Shown piece after piece: positions 7,079-13,984 of a DNA stretch of 28,299 nt. The DNA lies in the NCBI GenBank assembly GCA_023422635.1, contig JAFAGO010000011.1, forward strand, positions 1 to 28,299. Direction: 5' to 3'. Source of the stretch: Bacteroidota bacterium. Lineage in GTDB: Bacteria > Bacteroidota > Bacteroidia > Flavobacteriales > Weeksellaceae. The position numbers were made by a program, and so were the translations under genes. Every line of letters begins with the position of its first letter. Position 1 is the stretch's first letter. A model generated the notes under the pieces. That model saw only the letters and a program-made list of their open reading frames with translations. It was not told where the DNA came from and made no database searches.

Positions 7079-8917
7079 CTATTCAAAATCTTGAAGATCA
7101 ACTAATTTTCGGTAGATTCCATTTTTTTCGTAAAGTTCGTGGTGATTGCCTTGTTCGATGATTTCTCCACGTTCCATCACTACAATTACATCTGCTTTTT
7201 GTATGGTGGAAAGGCGGTGAGCAATGACCAGCGAAGTACGGTTTTTCATCATTTTTTCTAAGGCATCTTGTACCATTCTTTCTGATTCGGTATCTAAAGC
7301 AGAAGTGGCTTCGTCCAAAATCATAATTGGTGGATTTTTCAACACGGCGCGCGCGATGGAAACCCTTTGTTTTTGGCCTCCCGAAAGTTTATTTCCATCA
7401 TCTCCAATATTCGTGTGGTACCCGTCAGGAAGTTGCTGAATAAACGAATCTGCGTTGGCAATTTTAGCGGCTTCTACAATATCGGATTCGGAAGCTTCTG
7501 GTTTTCCCATCAAAATGTTATTGTAAATAGTATCATTGAAGAGAACAGATTCCTGGGTAACCATCCCAAGAAGATGTCGATAGTCCTTCAATTTCAATTC
7601 TTTGATGTTGATTCCGTCAATTAGTATTTCACCTTCAGAAACATCGTAAAATCTGGCAAGCAAGTTGGCGATGGTGGTTTTTCCACTTCCAGATTGTCCA
7701 ACTAATGCTACTGTTTTCCCTTTTGGAAGGGTAAGATTAAAATTCTTTAAAATTACATTGTCTCGGTCATAATAAAAGCCGATATTTTTAAATTCAATTT
7801 GATGCTGTAAATTGTCGATTCCAATTGGGTTTTCGGATTCATCAACTTTCATATCATAATCCAACACTTCTGAAATTCGGTCTAAACTTGCCATTCCACC
7901 TTGGATTGAAGATATCGCGTTCGATAATTGTTTTGCAGGAGCAAGAATTTGAAAGAAGAGCGCAATAAAAGCTAAAAAGGTTACTGGATCGTCGTTGGAA
8001 CCGCTTAATATATTATTTCCCGCGAACCAAGTAATCATCAGAATCGTGATCGAACCTAGAAATTCGCTGGCTGGTGAAGCCAATTCACGTCTTCTGCTCA
8101 TGCCAATCGCGAAATTTTTCCAGTTGTCCGTTGTCGTGTTGAAGCGTTTGCGTAAAATTCCATCTGCGTTAAAAATTTTAATCACTTTTGATGATTTCAG
8201 CGTTTCGTCGACCAACGAAAAAAGGTTTCCTAATTCCACTTGCGCAGAATGTGCTTGTCTTTTTAAACTTTTCCCTACCCACGAAATAATTCCGCCCATG
8301 ATTGGGAAAATCAATAGGGAAATCAAAGTCAGCTTTGCATCAAGAATAAATAAAGTGATTAATGTTGAAATAATCATAAATGGCGAATTCACCAAGTCTA
8401 CTAATGCACCCATAATGCCACCTTCTACGGCACCAATGTCATTTGATATCCGCGACATCATATCGCCTTTACGCTGTTCGGTAAAAAACGAAACAGGTAG
8501 TTTCAGAAATTTTTCATACATCGCAGCACGAAGATCTTTGGTAATTCCTACACGGTAATTCACCAACAAAAATGATCCTAAATAGCGAAAAATATTGCGC
8601 AGTAAAAATGCAAATGCAGTAATTCCACAAAGCCATGCTAATACAGTTGTAGCGCCAAATTCATTAATGTATAGCTGTATTTTGTAGTAGGCAAGATCTT
8701 TTATATAATCAAAATAGTTGCCCATTTCGCCGTTGTATACGGGCGCTTTTGAAACATCTACACCTTTGTCTAATTTAAAGAGAATTCTTAAAATTGGCAG
8801 CATTGTTATAACTGAAAATATGCTGAAAGCGGAATAAAGAATGTTAAAAAATATGCTTCCGAAGAAGTATTTTTGATGGGGTTTGGCAAAGTTTAATATT
8901 CGTTGCAGTGGCTTCAT
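7079..8917 (-). CDS. ABC exporter, fused permease-ATPase (MsbA/lipid-type)
   Basis: A 612-residue half-transporter that would work as a homodimer in the inner membrane. Six membrane segments occupy residues about 15-330. The ATPase domain follows: Walker A GQSGSGKTT (407-415), Q-loop GMVTQESVLF, signature LSGGQKQR (511-518), Walker B IMILDEATSALD with catalytic E536, and switch H567 in VIAHRLS. The type IV exporter fold fits MsbA-like lipid A-core flippases or multidrug exporters; the substrate cannot be read from sequence. It is a single-gene unit, closed by the bidirectional terminator 20 bases after its stop and headed by a TACTTTTG box. Confidence 0.9.
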   Translation of the reverse strand: MKPLQRILNFAKPHQKYFFGSIFFNILYSAFSIFSVITMLPILRILFKLDKGVDVSKAPVYNGEMGNYFDYIKDLAYYKIQLYINEFGATTVLAWLCGITAFAFLLRNIFRYLGSFLLVNYRVGITKDLRAAMYEKFLKLPVSFFTEQRKGDMMSRISNDIGAVEGGIMGALVDLVNSPFMIISTLITLFILDAKLTLISLLIFPIMGGIISWVGKSLKRQAHSAQVELGNLFSLVDETLKSSKVIKIFNADGILRKRFNTTTDNWKNFAIGMSRRRELASPASEFLGSITILMITWFAGNNILSGSNDDPVTFLAFIALFFQILAPAKQLSNAISSIQGGMASLDRISEVLDYDMKVDESENPIGIDNLQHQIEFKNIGFYYDRDNVILKNFNLTLPKGKTVALVGQSGSGKTTIANLLARFYDVSEGEILIDGINIKELKLKDYRHLLGMVTQESVLFNDTIYNNILMGKPEASESDIVEAAKIANADSFIQQLPDGYHTNIGDDGNKLSGGQKQRVSIARAVLKNPPIMILDEATSALDTESERMVQDALEKMMKNRTSLVIAHRLSTIQKADVIVVMERGEIIEQGNHHELYEKNGIYRKLVDLQDFE

Positions 8918-8934
8918 TCAGTGGAATTGAGCGA

Positions 8935-8942
8935 CAAAAGTA
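8935..8942 (-). promoter_or_regulatory. candidate -7 box for the ABC exporter (TACTTTTG)
   Basis: On the minus strand TACTTTTG fits TAnnTTTG and lies 17 bases before the ATG at 8917. No TTG at a proper -33 distance was found. Confidence 0.4.
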
Positions 8943-8965
8943 ATGAAATTATAAATAGCACATTA

Positions 8966-8998
8966 TTAAAAAACAGCTTTCCAAATAGGAAAGCTGTT
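8966..8998 (-). terminator. terminator of the DUF4293 gene
   Basis: AACAGCTTTCC (8972-8982) and GGAAAGCTGTT (8988-8998) form a perfect 11-bp stem with a 5-base loop. On the minus strand the stem is followed by a run of T, so it serves the gene ending at 9025. Confidence 0.85.
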
Positions 8999-9024
8999 CT
9001 CACTCAAAAAAATCGTTTCAGGGT

Positions 9025-9420
9025 TTACCGAAGTCTGTCTACAGATTTTACAAGCCGGTCGTCTTTACGAATATAAAAGTTGGCGATAAGCAAACAAATA
9101 ATCGCAAGAATCGGAAATATTGGCTCAATACCCTTCTCAGGAATTTCAATTCCTCCGGATAAGTTGAGTAGCCAGTACACCAGGAAACCAATCAACAAAG
9201 CGTTTATAATAATGCTGATGTTGTTCAGCAATAATTGTCTTTTTCTGTTATTAAAACTAAAAATGCTAAAGATTCCAACAATTCCCAGAATAAAGCATCC
9301 TATCGAGATTAAAGGGAAATTACGATCCCCGAAAACAATAACATCTTGTCCCGTTACAAATAAAAAAACGGAGGCCAATACAGCCAGTGCCATCCAAACG
9401 GTTTGTATTCTTTGAAGCAT
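9025..9420 (-). CDS. DUF4293 family membrane protein
   Basis: A 131-residue integral membrane protein with four hydrophobic segments (about 8-22, 38-54, 66-86 and 100-114). The N-terminus MLQRIQTVWMALA and the C-terminal NFYIRKDDRLVKSVDRLR are the conserved ends of DUF4293, a family largely confined to Bacteroidota and commonly next to rho. No enzymatic motif is visible and the function is unknown. It is transcribed away from rho from an overlapping divergent promoter pair, so their expression may be linked. Confidence 0.85.
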   Translation of the reverse strand: MLQRIQTVWMALAVLASVFLFVTGQDVIVFGDRNFPLISIGCFILGIVGIFSIFSFNNRKRQLLLNNISIIINALLIGFLVYWLLNLSGGIEIPEKGIEPIFPILAIICLLIANFYIRKDDRLVKSVDRLR

Positions 9421-9440
9421 TTTCGTTTTTAAAAGTGTTA

Positions 9441-9470
9441 CAAAAATAAGGTAAATTTTGCATAATTCAA
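9441..9470 (-). promoter_or_regulatory. promoter of the DUF4293 gene (TTG-N19-TATTTTTG)
   Basis: On the minus strand TTG (9470-9468), a 19-base spacer and TATTTTTG (9448-9441) match both consensus elements of the Bacteroidota primary sigma factor. The ATG is 20 bases after the box. The element interleaves with the rho promoter on the other strand. Confidence 0.75.
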
Positions 9471-9487
9471 AAATTAGTGTAGATTTG
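9457..9487 (+). promoter_or_regulatory. promoter of rho (TTTG-N19-TAGATTTG)
   Basis: TTTG (9457-9460), a 19-base spacer and TAGATTTG (9480-9487) match both consensus elements with the optimal spacing. Transcription should start near 9492, giving a leader of about 84 bases before the rho ATG. Confidence 0.78.
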
Positions 9488-9510
9488 CATTACATTTTCA
9501 TTGAAAAATA

Positions 9511-9534
9511 AGGTCGCCCGACCTGTGTTTTTTT
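9511..9534 (+). promoter_or_regulatory. terminator-like hairpin in the rho leader (candidate attenuator)
   Basis: AGGTC (9511-9515), loop GCCC and GACCT (9520-9524) form a short GC-rich stem. It is followed after three bases by seven T (9528-9534). It lies between the predicted transcription start and the rho start codon, where early termination would lower Rho levels. The stem is only 5 bp, so its efficiency is uncertain. Confidence 0.45.
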
Positions 9535-9575
9535 CCTTACTTATATATAAATACATTTTTACATACTTACATTTT

Positions 9576-11330
9576 ATGTTTAACATTGAAACGTTACGGT
9601 CAAAATCCGATGTGGATTTGACTAAAATCTTAAAAGATTTGGGCGTTAAAGTAGCAAAAAACAGTTCAGAAAACGATAAAATTTTTGCAATTCTTGATTT
9701 TCAGGCTTCTAATCCTAAACTTGCAAAAGACTATTTCAACGCTACAGAAACACCAGTGATAGAAAATACAGCTGCAGAAACGCCAGCGCAAACGGAAAAA
9801 CCTCCTCGTAAAACCAATACCAGAAAAACAACAGCCAAAGCGAAAGCGCCTTCTGCACCAGTTGCAGAACAAGAGGTTGCTGTTGAAGAAGTTGCGGTAA
9901 AGGAAGTTCCACAACCCTCCGAAGAAAAACCTGCAGCGCAGAAAAGAAAGCGGCAACGTGTAGCTGCCAAAGCTGATGCTGATAAGCCTGAAGAAATTGC
10001 TGATGAAAAATCCCAACAAAAGGATCAAGCTCAAGTTGAGGTAAAACCACAAGTTGCACAGCAGAGTCAGCAAACTCAAAATCAGCAAAATCATCAGAAC
10101 CAGAAAAATAGAAACCAACAGAACAATAATCACCAAAACAACGGGAATAACAACCAACGCAATCAGCAAAATAATGAGCAGCAGGAAGAAACAGAACCTG
10201 TAAAATCATTTAGTTTTGATGGATTGGTAACCATTGAAGGTGTTTTAGAAATTCTACCAGATAATTATGGATTCCTTCGTTCGTCGGATTTCTCGTACAT
10301 CTCTTCTCCAGATGATGTGTATGTTTCTACGGCGCAAATTCGCAATTATGGTTTAAAAACGGGTGATACTGTAAAAGGAATTGTTCGTTTACCAAAAGAA
10401 GGAGAAAAATATTTTTCTCTGCAAAAACCCACAGAAGTTAACGGTAGAGATTTAGATTTTATTAAAGATCGTGTTGCTTTCGAATATTTAACACCACTTT
10501 TCCCTAAAGAAAAGTTTAATCTTGCTGGTAAAGGCTCAACCTTATCAACGCGAATTGTAGATCTTTTTGCGCCTATTGGTAAAGGGCAGCGTGCGATGAT
10601 TGTGGCACAACCCAAAACTGGTAAAACAATGTTGCTAAAAGATATTGCAAATGCCATTGCAGCCAATCATCCTGAAGCATATATGATGGTTCTTTTGATC
10701 GATGAACGTCCTGAAGAAGTTACTGATATGCAGAGAAGTGTGGATGCAGAAGTAATTGCATCAACCTTTGATGAATCTGCAGAAAAACACGTAAAAGTGG
10801 CAAATTTGGTTTTGGCAAAAGCGCAAAGAATGGTAGAATGCGGCCACGATGTGGTGATTCTTTTAGACTCCATTACGCGATTAGCAAGAGCCTACAACAC
10901 CGTAACACCCGCTTCCGGGAAAATTCTTTCTGGTGGTGTAGATGCCAATGCGCTACATAAACCAAAACGTTTTTTTGGAGCTGCGCGAAAAATTGAAGGG
11001 GGAGGATCGTTAACAATTATTGCCACTGCTTTAATTGATACAGGTTCAAAAATGGATGAAGTCATCTTTGAAGAATTCAAAGGAACCGGTAACATGGAAC
11101 TTCAATTGGATCGTAAAATCGCCAATAAAAGAGTATATCCTGCTATTGATTTGGTAGCGTCAAGCACCAGAAGAGACGATTTACTTCTTGATGATGTTAC
11201 GCAGCAACGAATGTGGATTTTAAGAAAATACCTTGCCGATATGAATCCAATTGAAGCAATGGAATTTGTGGAGAAAAACATCAAAGGAACATTAAACAAC
11301 GAGGAGTTCCTAATGAGTATGAATAAATAA
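9576..11330 (+). CDS. rho: transcription termination factor Rho with disordered Q/N-rich insert
   Basis: A hexameric RNA-dependent ATPase/translocase that ends transcription; 584 residues from ATG 9576. The frame is open from a TTG at 9501, but MFNIETLRSKSDVDLTKILK is the normal Rho_N start and the upstream 25 residues would cover the leader hairpin. The order is Rho_N domain (1-52); a disordered insert (about 55-208), first Ala/Pro/Lys/Glu-rich and then Q/N-rich (33 of residues 162-203 are Q or N); the RNA-binding cold-shock domain (about 215-290); and the ATPase domain with P-loop AQPKTGKT (344-351), Walker B VVILLDSITR (426-435) and the GGGSLTIIATAL region. The insert makes it far longer than the 419-residue E. 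coli protein, as in other Bacteroidota. Confidence 0.97.
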   Translation: MFNIETLRSKSDVDLTKILKDLGVKVAKNSSENDKIFAILDFQASNPKLAKDYFNATETPVIENTAAETPAQTEKPPRKTNTRKTTAKAKAPSAPVAEQEVAVEEVAVKEVPQPSEEKPAAQKRKRQRVAAKADADKPEEIADEKSQQKDQAQVEVKPQVAQQSQQTQNQQNHQNQKNRNQQNNNHQNNGNNNQRNQQNNEQQEETEPVKSFSFDGLVTIEGVLEILPDNYGFLRSSDFSYISSPDDVYVSTAQIRNYGLKTGDTVKGIVRLPKEGEKYFSLQKPTEVNGRDLDFIKDRVAFEYLTPLFPKEKFNLAGKGSTLSTRIVDLFAPIGKGQRAMIVAQPKTGKTMLLKDIANAIAANHPEAYMMVLLIDERPEEVTDMQRSVDAEVIASTFDESAEKHVKVANLVLAKAQRMVECGHDVVILLDSITRLARAYNTVTPASGKILSGGVDANALHKPKRFFGAARKIEGGGSLTIIATALIDTGSKMDEVIFEEFKGTGNMELQLDRKIANKRVYPAIDLVASSTRRDDLLLDDVTQQRMWILRKYLADMNPIEAMEFVEKNIKGTLNNEEFLMSMNK

Positions 11331-11350
11331 GAAAATCTCGATATAGAAGG

Positions 11351-11376
11351 CCATCCCGAAAGGATGGTTTTTCTTT
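11351..11376 (+). terminator. intrinsic terminator of rho
   Basis: CCATCC (11351-11356) and GGATGG (11362-11367) pair around the loop CGAAA, and a T-rich tract follows, 20 bases after the rho stop codon. Confidence 0.85.
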
Positions 11377-11437
11377 TATCTATTATTGCTATAAGATTTA
11401 TTAAAAATATTATAATGAAATCTTCATTACAAAATAC

Positions 11438-11445
11438 TACATTTG
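11438..11445 (+). promoter_or_regulatory. candidate -7 box for sod (TACATTTG)
   Basis: TACATTTG fits TAnnTTTG and lies 27 bases before the sod ATG. The position expected for TTG reads TGA, so the -33 element is weak or absent. Confidence 0.45.
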
Positions 11446-11472
11446 GAATATTAAATTTTAAATAATTATATC

Positions 11473-12069
11473 ATGCCATTTGAATTACCAAAATTAAATT
11501 ATGCCTATGATGCTCTGGAACCAACTATTGATGCCAGAACAATGGAAATCCATTACACAAAACACCATCAGGCTTATGTTGATAATCTGAATAAAGCAAT
11601 TGAAGGTACTGATCTTGAAGGTAAATCGATTGAAGAAATTTGCAAAACAGGTACCGATAAAGCTGCTGTAAGAAATAATGGTGGAGGTCATTATAATCAT
11701 ACGCTTTTCTGGGATATTTTAACTCCCGGTGGAAGCAAAGAACCTGTAGGGAATGTTAAAGCTGCAATTGAAGCGTTTGGCGGTTTTCAAAAATTTAAAG
11801 AAGAATTTTCTAACGCTGCAAAAACAAGATTTGGTTCTGGATGGGCTTGGCTTGTGAAAAATAGCGATGGTTCAGTAACGGTTTCTTCTACACCGAATCA
11901 AGATAATCCTTTAATGCCGGTTGCCGATGTGCAAGGGGTTCCAGTACTTGGACTTGATGTTTGGGAACATGCATATTACCTAAAATATCAAAATAAAAGA
12001 CCAGATTACGTAGGCGCTTTTTTTGATGTAATTAATTGGGATAAAGTGGAAGAGCTTTTCAATAAATAG
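11473..12069 (+). CDS. superoxide dismutase, Mn-type of the Fe/Mn family
   Basis: Converts superoxide to hydrogen peroxide and oxygen; 198 residues, normal length, no signal peptide, so cytoplasmic. Metal ligands are H27 (EIHYTKHHQAYV), H76 (GGGHYNHTLFW), and D162 and H166 (GLDVWEHAYYL). The outer-sphere glutamine that separates Mn from Fe enzymes comes from Q143 in TPNQDNPLM, while the Fe-type glutamine position reads G72; both point to the manganese form. It is a single-gene unit with its own promoter box and a strong terminator shared with the converging lipoprotein gene. Confidence 0.95.
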   Translation: MPFELPKLNYAYDALEPTIDARTMEIHYTKHHQAYVDNLNKAIEGTDLEGKSIEEICKTGTDKAAVRNNGGGHYNHTLFWDILTPGGSKEPVGNVKAAIEAFGGFQKFKEEFSNAAKTRFGSGWAWLVKNSDGSVTVSSTPNQDNPLMPVADVQGVPVLGLDVWEHAYYLKYQNKRPDYVGAFFDVINWDKVEELFNK

Positions 12070-12084
12070 TCAAAACTAATCCAT

Positions 12085-12123
12085 AAAAAAGAGGTTCGAA
12101 AATTTTTCGAACCTCTTTTTTTT
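12085..12123. terminator. bidirectional terminator between sod and the DUF6146 gene
   Basis: AAGAGGTTCGAAAA and TTTTCGAACCTCTT form a long near-perfect stem flanked by A and T runs, so it works on both strands. It fills nearly the whole gap between the two stop codons. Confidence 0.9.
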
Positions 12124-12125
12124 CT

Positions 12126-12542
12126 TTATTGCCATTCAGCTTTGCTGATTCCATTTAGTTTTAAACCGTACTTCCATTGAACAAATACAAAAACTTGATA
12201 CAATTTGTAATCGAATTTTTTACCGTAATTTTCGTTGGGATCATACGATATTGAACTCTCAATAATATTTCGATACGTGCCAGAATAATAATAACTATTC
12301 CATTCAGAAACTAATAATTGATTCCTATTCTTTAAAAAACTCTCAGAATACATCGTTATTGGTTTTGCTACCGCATTTAAGAAATACGTATAATTGCTGT
12401 CTAAAACTTCAAGATCCCATTCTCCTTCCTCGTTTTTTTCTGGTGTTAATGTTTGTTCATTCGTTTTTGCATCACGTGTTGGTTGTGTTGAGCAAGAACA
12501 AATCAGTAAATTAAAAATTAGAAGAAAAGGAAGCGCTTTCAT
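12126..12542 (-). CDS. DUF6146 family lipoprotein
   Basis: A 138-residue protein with a lipoprotein signal peptide (MKALPFLLIFNLLICSC) and lipobox cysteine at 15 or 17. The mature part carries the pattern WDLEVLDSNYTYFLNAVAKP followed by YSESFLKNRNQLLVSEWN and YDPNENYGKKFDYKLYQVF, which I recognise as DUF6146, a family of unknown function in Bacteroidota. The residues after the cysteine (STQPTRDA) are not acidic, so a periplasm-facing location is more likely than the cell surface. It begins 12 bases after the stop codon of the nuclease-like gene and is almost certainly co-transcribed with it. Confidence 0.75.
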   Translation of the reverse strand: MKALPFLLIFNLLICSCSTQPTRDAKTNEQTLTPEKNEEGEWDLEVLDSNYTYFLNAVAKPITMYSESFLKNRNQLLVSEWNSYYYSGTYRNIIESSISYDPNENYGKKFDYKLYQVFVFVQWKYGLKLNGISKAEWQ

Positions 12543-12554
12543 TATAAAAGTTTA

Positions 12555-13748
12555 TTAGGGCATTTCTCTCTGAATTACAACAAAAGCAGGGAAGTGATCA
12601 CTATATCCTCCTGTGTAACGGTCGCCATCCCAAGAACGAAGCGGATATCCTTTCCACTGTCCAGCAGGATTTTTTAAATATTCAGGAGCGTAAATTTCAG
12701 TTTTATAAACTTCATATCGTGTAGGATCTTGATCCAGAACCAAATTTTTCGAAACAATAATTTGATCAAAAAGGTTAGGTGCATCTCGGTAAGCCAATGA
12801 AGCAACTCCTTTTTTATAAGGTTTGTACATCAGGTTGAAATAAGGATATTCATCTGAAAGTTGTTTTTCATCACCAACTGCTTTCAAATAGTTTTTCAAA
12901 CTTGGGCTCACGGGGTCGTCGTTAAAATCTCCCATTGCAAAAAGTTTAATGTTAGGATCTTGCAAGCGGAATTTATCCATTTCTTCTTTTAGAGCAGTTG
13001 CTGCAGCATTTCTTTTTGCCATCGAAATAGCTTCACCACCTCTTCTTGAAGGCCAGTGGTTCATGAAAACGGCAACTCTTTCACCATCCAATATTCCGTA
13101 GGCGACTAACAGATCTCTGGTATATTCGCGGTTTCCATTTTCGTTAAATAATTTTAACTCTTTCTTGTAGGTTTTAATAGGGATGAATCTTTTCTTTTGA
13201 TAAATTAGGGCAACATCAATTCCACGATAATCGTACGAATTAAAATGAATAATCCCATAATCTCCTTTTGCTAAGGCAGGTTGTTTTATTAAATCTTCAA
13301 TTACTTTTCTGTTTTCTACCTCAATTAGTCCCACAATAGTAGGAAGCGTTTTCGTGTACTGAGAACCCAATTCAGCGATTACTTTTGCGGAGTTGGCTAA
13401 TTTTTGATTGTAAACCTTACTGTTGTAATTTTTTGAACTATTCGTAGTAAACTCGGTATTAGAACCTTGAAAACGAATTACTTTTTTGCCAATAAGTTCT
13501 TCATCTCCCCATTGTCCCTTGTAATCTTCGGTTGTTTCTAAAAACTGCAAAGAATCTATAGGCACACTTCTATGGAATTTCGGATTAGAAACGGCTAAAG
13601 TCCCGTCGATATAATCTGCAGATGCCACAGTGTCCCAAAGGTTTTCAACGTTGTAAAAACCAATCGTTGCAGTAAGTCTTTTTTTCTTCTCCTGCGCTTG
13701 TAAACCAATGCATAGGAGTAGTAGAATAAAGATGGATGTCTTTTTCAT
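12555..13748 (-). CDS. secreted endonuclease/exonuclease/phosphatase family protein
   Basis: A 397-residue exported hydrolase of the DNase I-like fold, which cleaves phosphodiester or phosphomonoester bonds using a divalent metal. A signal peptide covers residues 1-18 (IFILLLLCIGLQAQ). Fold motifs occur in order: FYNVENLWD (31-39), IEVEN with metal-binding E143, NHWPSRRGG (230-238), GDFNDDP (273-279) and YSDHFP (382-387, catalytic D384 and H385). All key residues are intact. The substrate (DNA, RNA, nucleotide or phospholipid) cannot be told from sequence. It is divergent from a TonB receptor/DUF5689 pair and heads a two-gene unit with the DUF6146 lipoprotein. Confidence 0.9.
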   Translation of the reverse strand: MKKTSIFILLLLCIGLQAQEKKKRLTATIGFYNVENLWDTVASADYIDGTLAVSNPKFHRSVPIDSLQFLETTEDYKGQWGDEELIGKKVIRFQGSNTEFTTNSSKNYNSKVYNQKLANSAKVIAELGSQYTKTLPTIVGLIEVENRKVIEDLIKQPALAKGDYGIIHFNSYDYRGIDVALIYQKKRFIPIKTYKKELKLFNENGNREYTRDLLVAYGILDGERVAVFMNHWPSRRGGEAISMAKRNAAATALKEEMDKFRLQDPNIKLFAMGDFNDDPVSPSLKNYLKAVGDEKQLSDEYPYFNLMYKPYKKGVASLAYRDAPNLFDQIIVSKNLVLDQDPTRYEVYKTEIYAPEYLKNPAGQWKGYPLRSWDGDRYTGGYSDHFPAFVVIQREMP

Positions 13749-13768
13749 TATGGAAATTTTGTAGAGAG

Positions 13769-13776
13769 CAAATGTA
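13769..13776 (-). promoter_or_regulatory. candidate -7 box for the nuclease-like gene (TACATTTG)
   Basis: On the minus strand TACATTTG fits TAnnTTTG and lies 20 bases before the ATG at 13748. The -33 position reads CTT rather than TTG. The same box sequence serves the divergent receptor gene. Confidence 0.45.
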
Positions 13777-13914
13777 GTTATTTTATTAAATATGGAAGCG
13801 AAATAGATACGATTTTGGTGTTGTAAGCCGTATTCAAAAAACCAAATTTTGATGTTTTTGCTTGGCTTAAATTATTGATCGGCAATGTGTTAATGACTGT
13901 TAAATAAGATTCTA

Positions 13915-13931
13915 AATATTTGTTAAATATT
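13915..13931. promoter_or_regulatory. inverted repeat next to the receptor promoter, possible operator
   Basis: AATATTT (13915-13921), spacer GTT and AAATATT (13925-13931) form a short inverted repeat ending 3 bases before the TACATTTG box. The 9-mer TGTTAAATA also occurs twice, at 13898 and 13921. The region is AT-rich, so chance is possible. Confidence 0.3.
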
Positions 13932-13934
13932 GGT

Positions 13935-13942
13935 TACATTTG
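13935..13942 (+). promoter_or_regulatory. candidate -7 box for the TonB-dependent receptor (TACATTTG)
   Basis: TACATTTG fits TAnnTTTG and lies 42 bases before the receptor ATG. No TTG at the standard distance; the inverted repeat occupies the spacer. Confidence 0.45.
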
Positions 13943-13984
13943 CGACAGTAAAATTTTAATAAATTCTTGGAAAATTTTATTAGT

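Noticed and set aside
9501..9575. Upstream TTG start that would lengthen Rho by 25 residues
   Set aside because: The added residues cover the leader hairpin, and MFNIETLRSK is the usual Rho_N beginning.
9666..10209. Three long minus-strand open frames opposite the rho insert
   Set aside because: They arise because CAA, CAG, AAC and GAA codons on the plus strand give few stops on the other strand. Their translations are low-complexity and the rho frame is certain.
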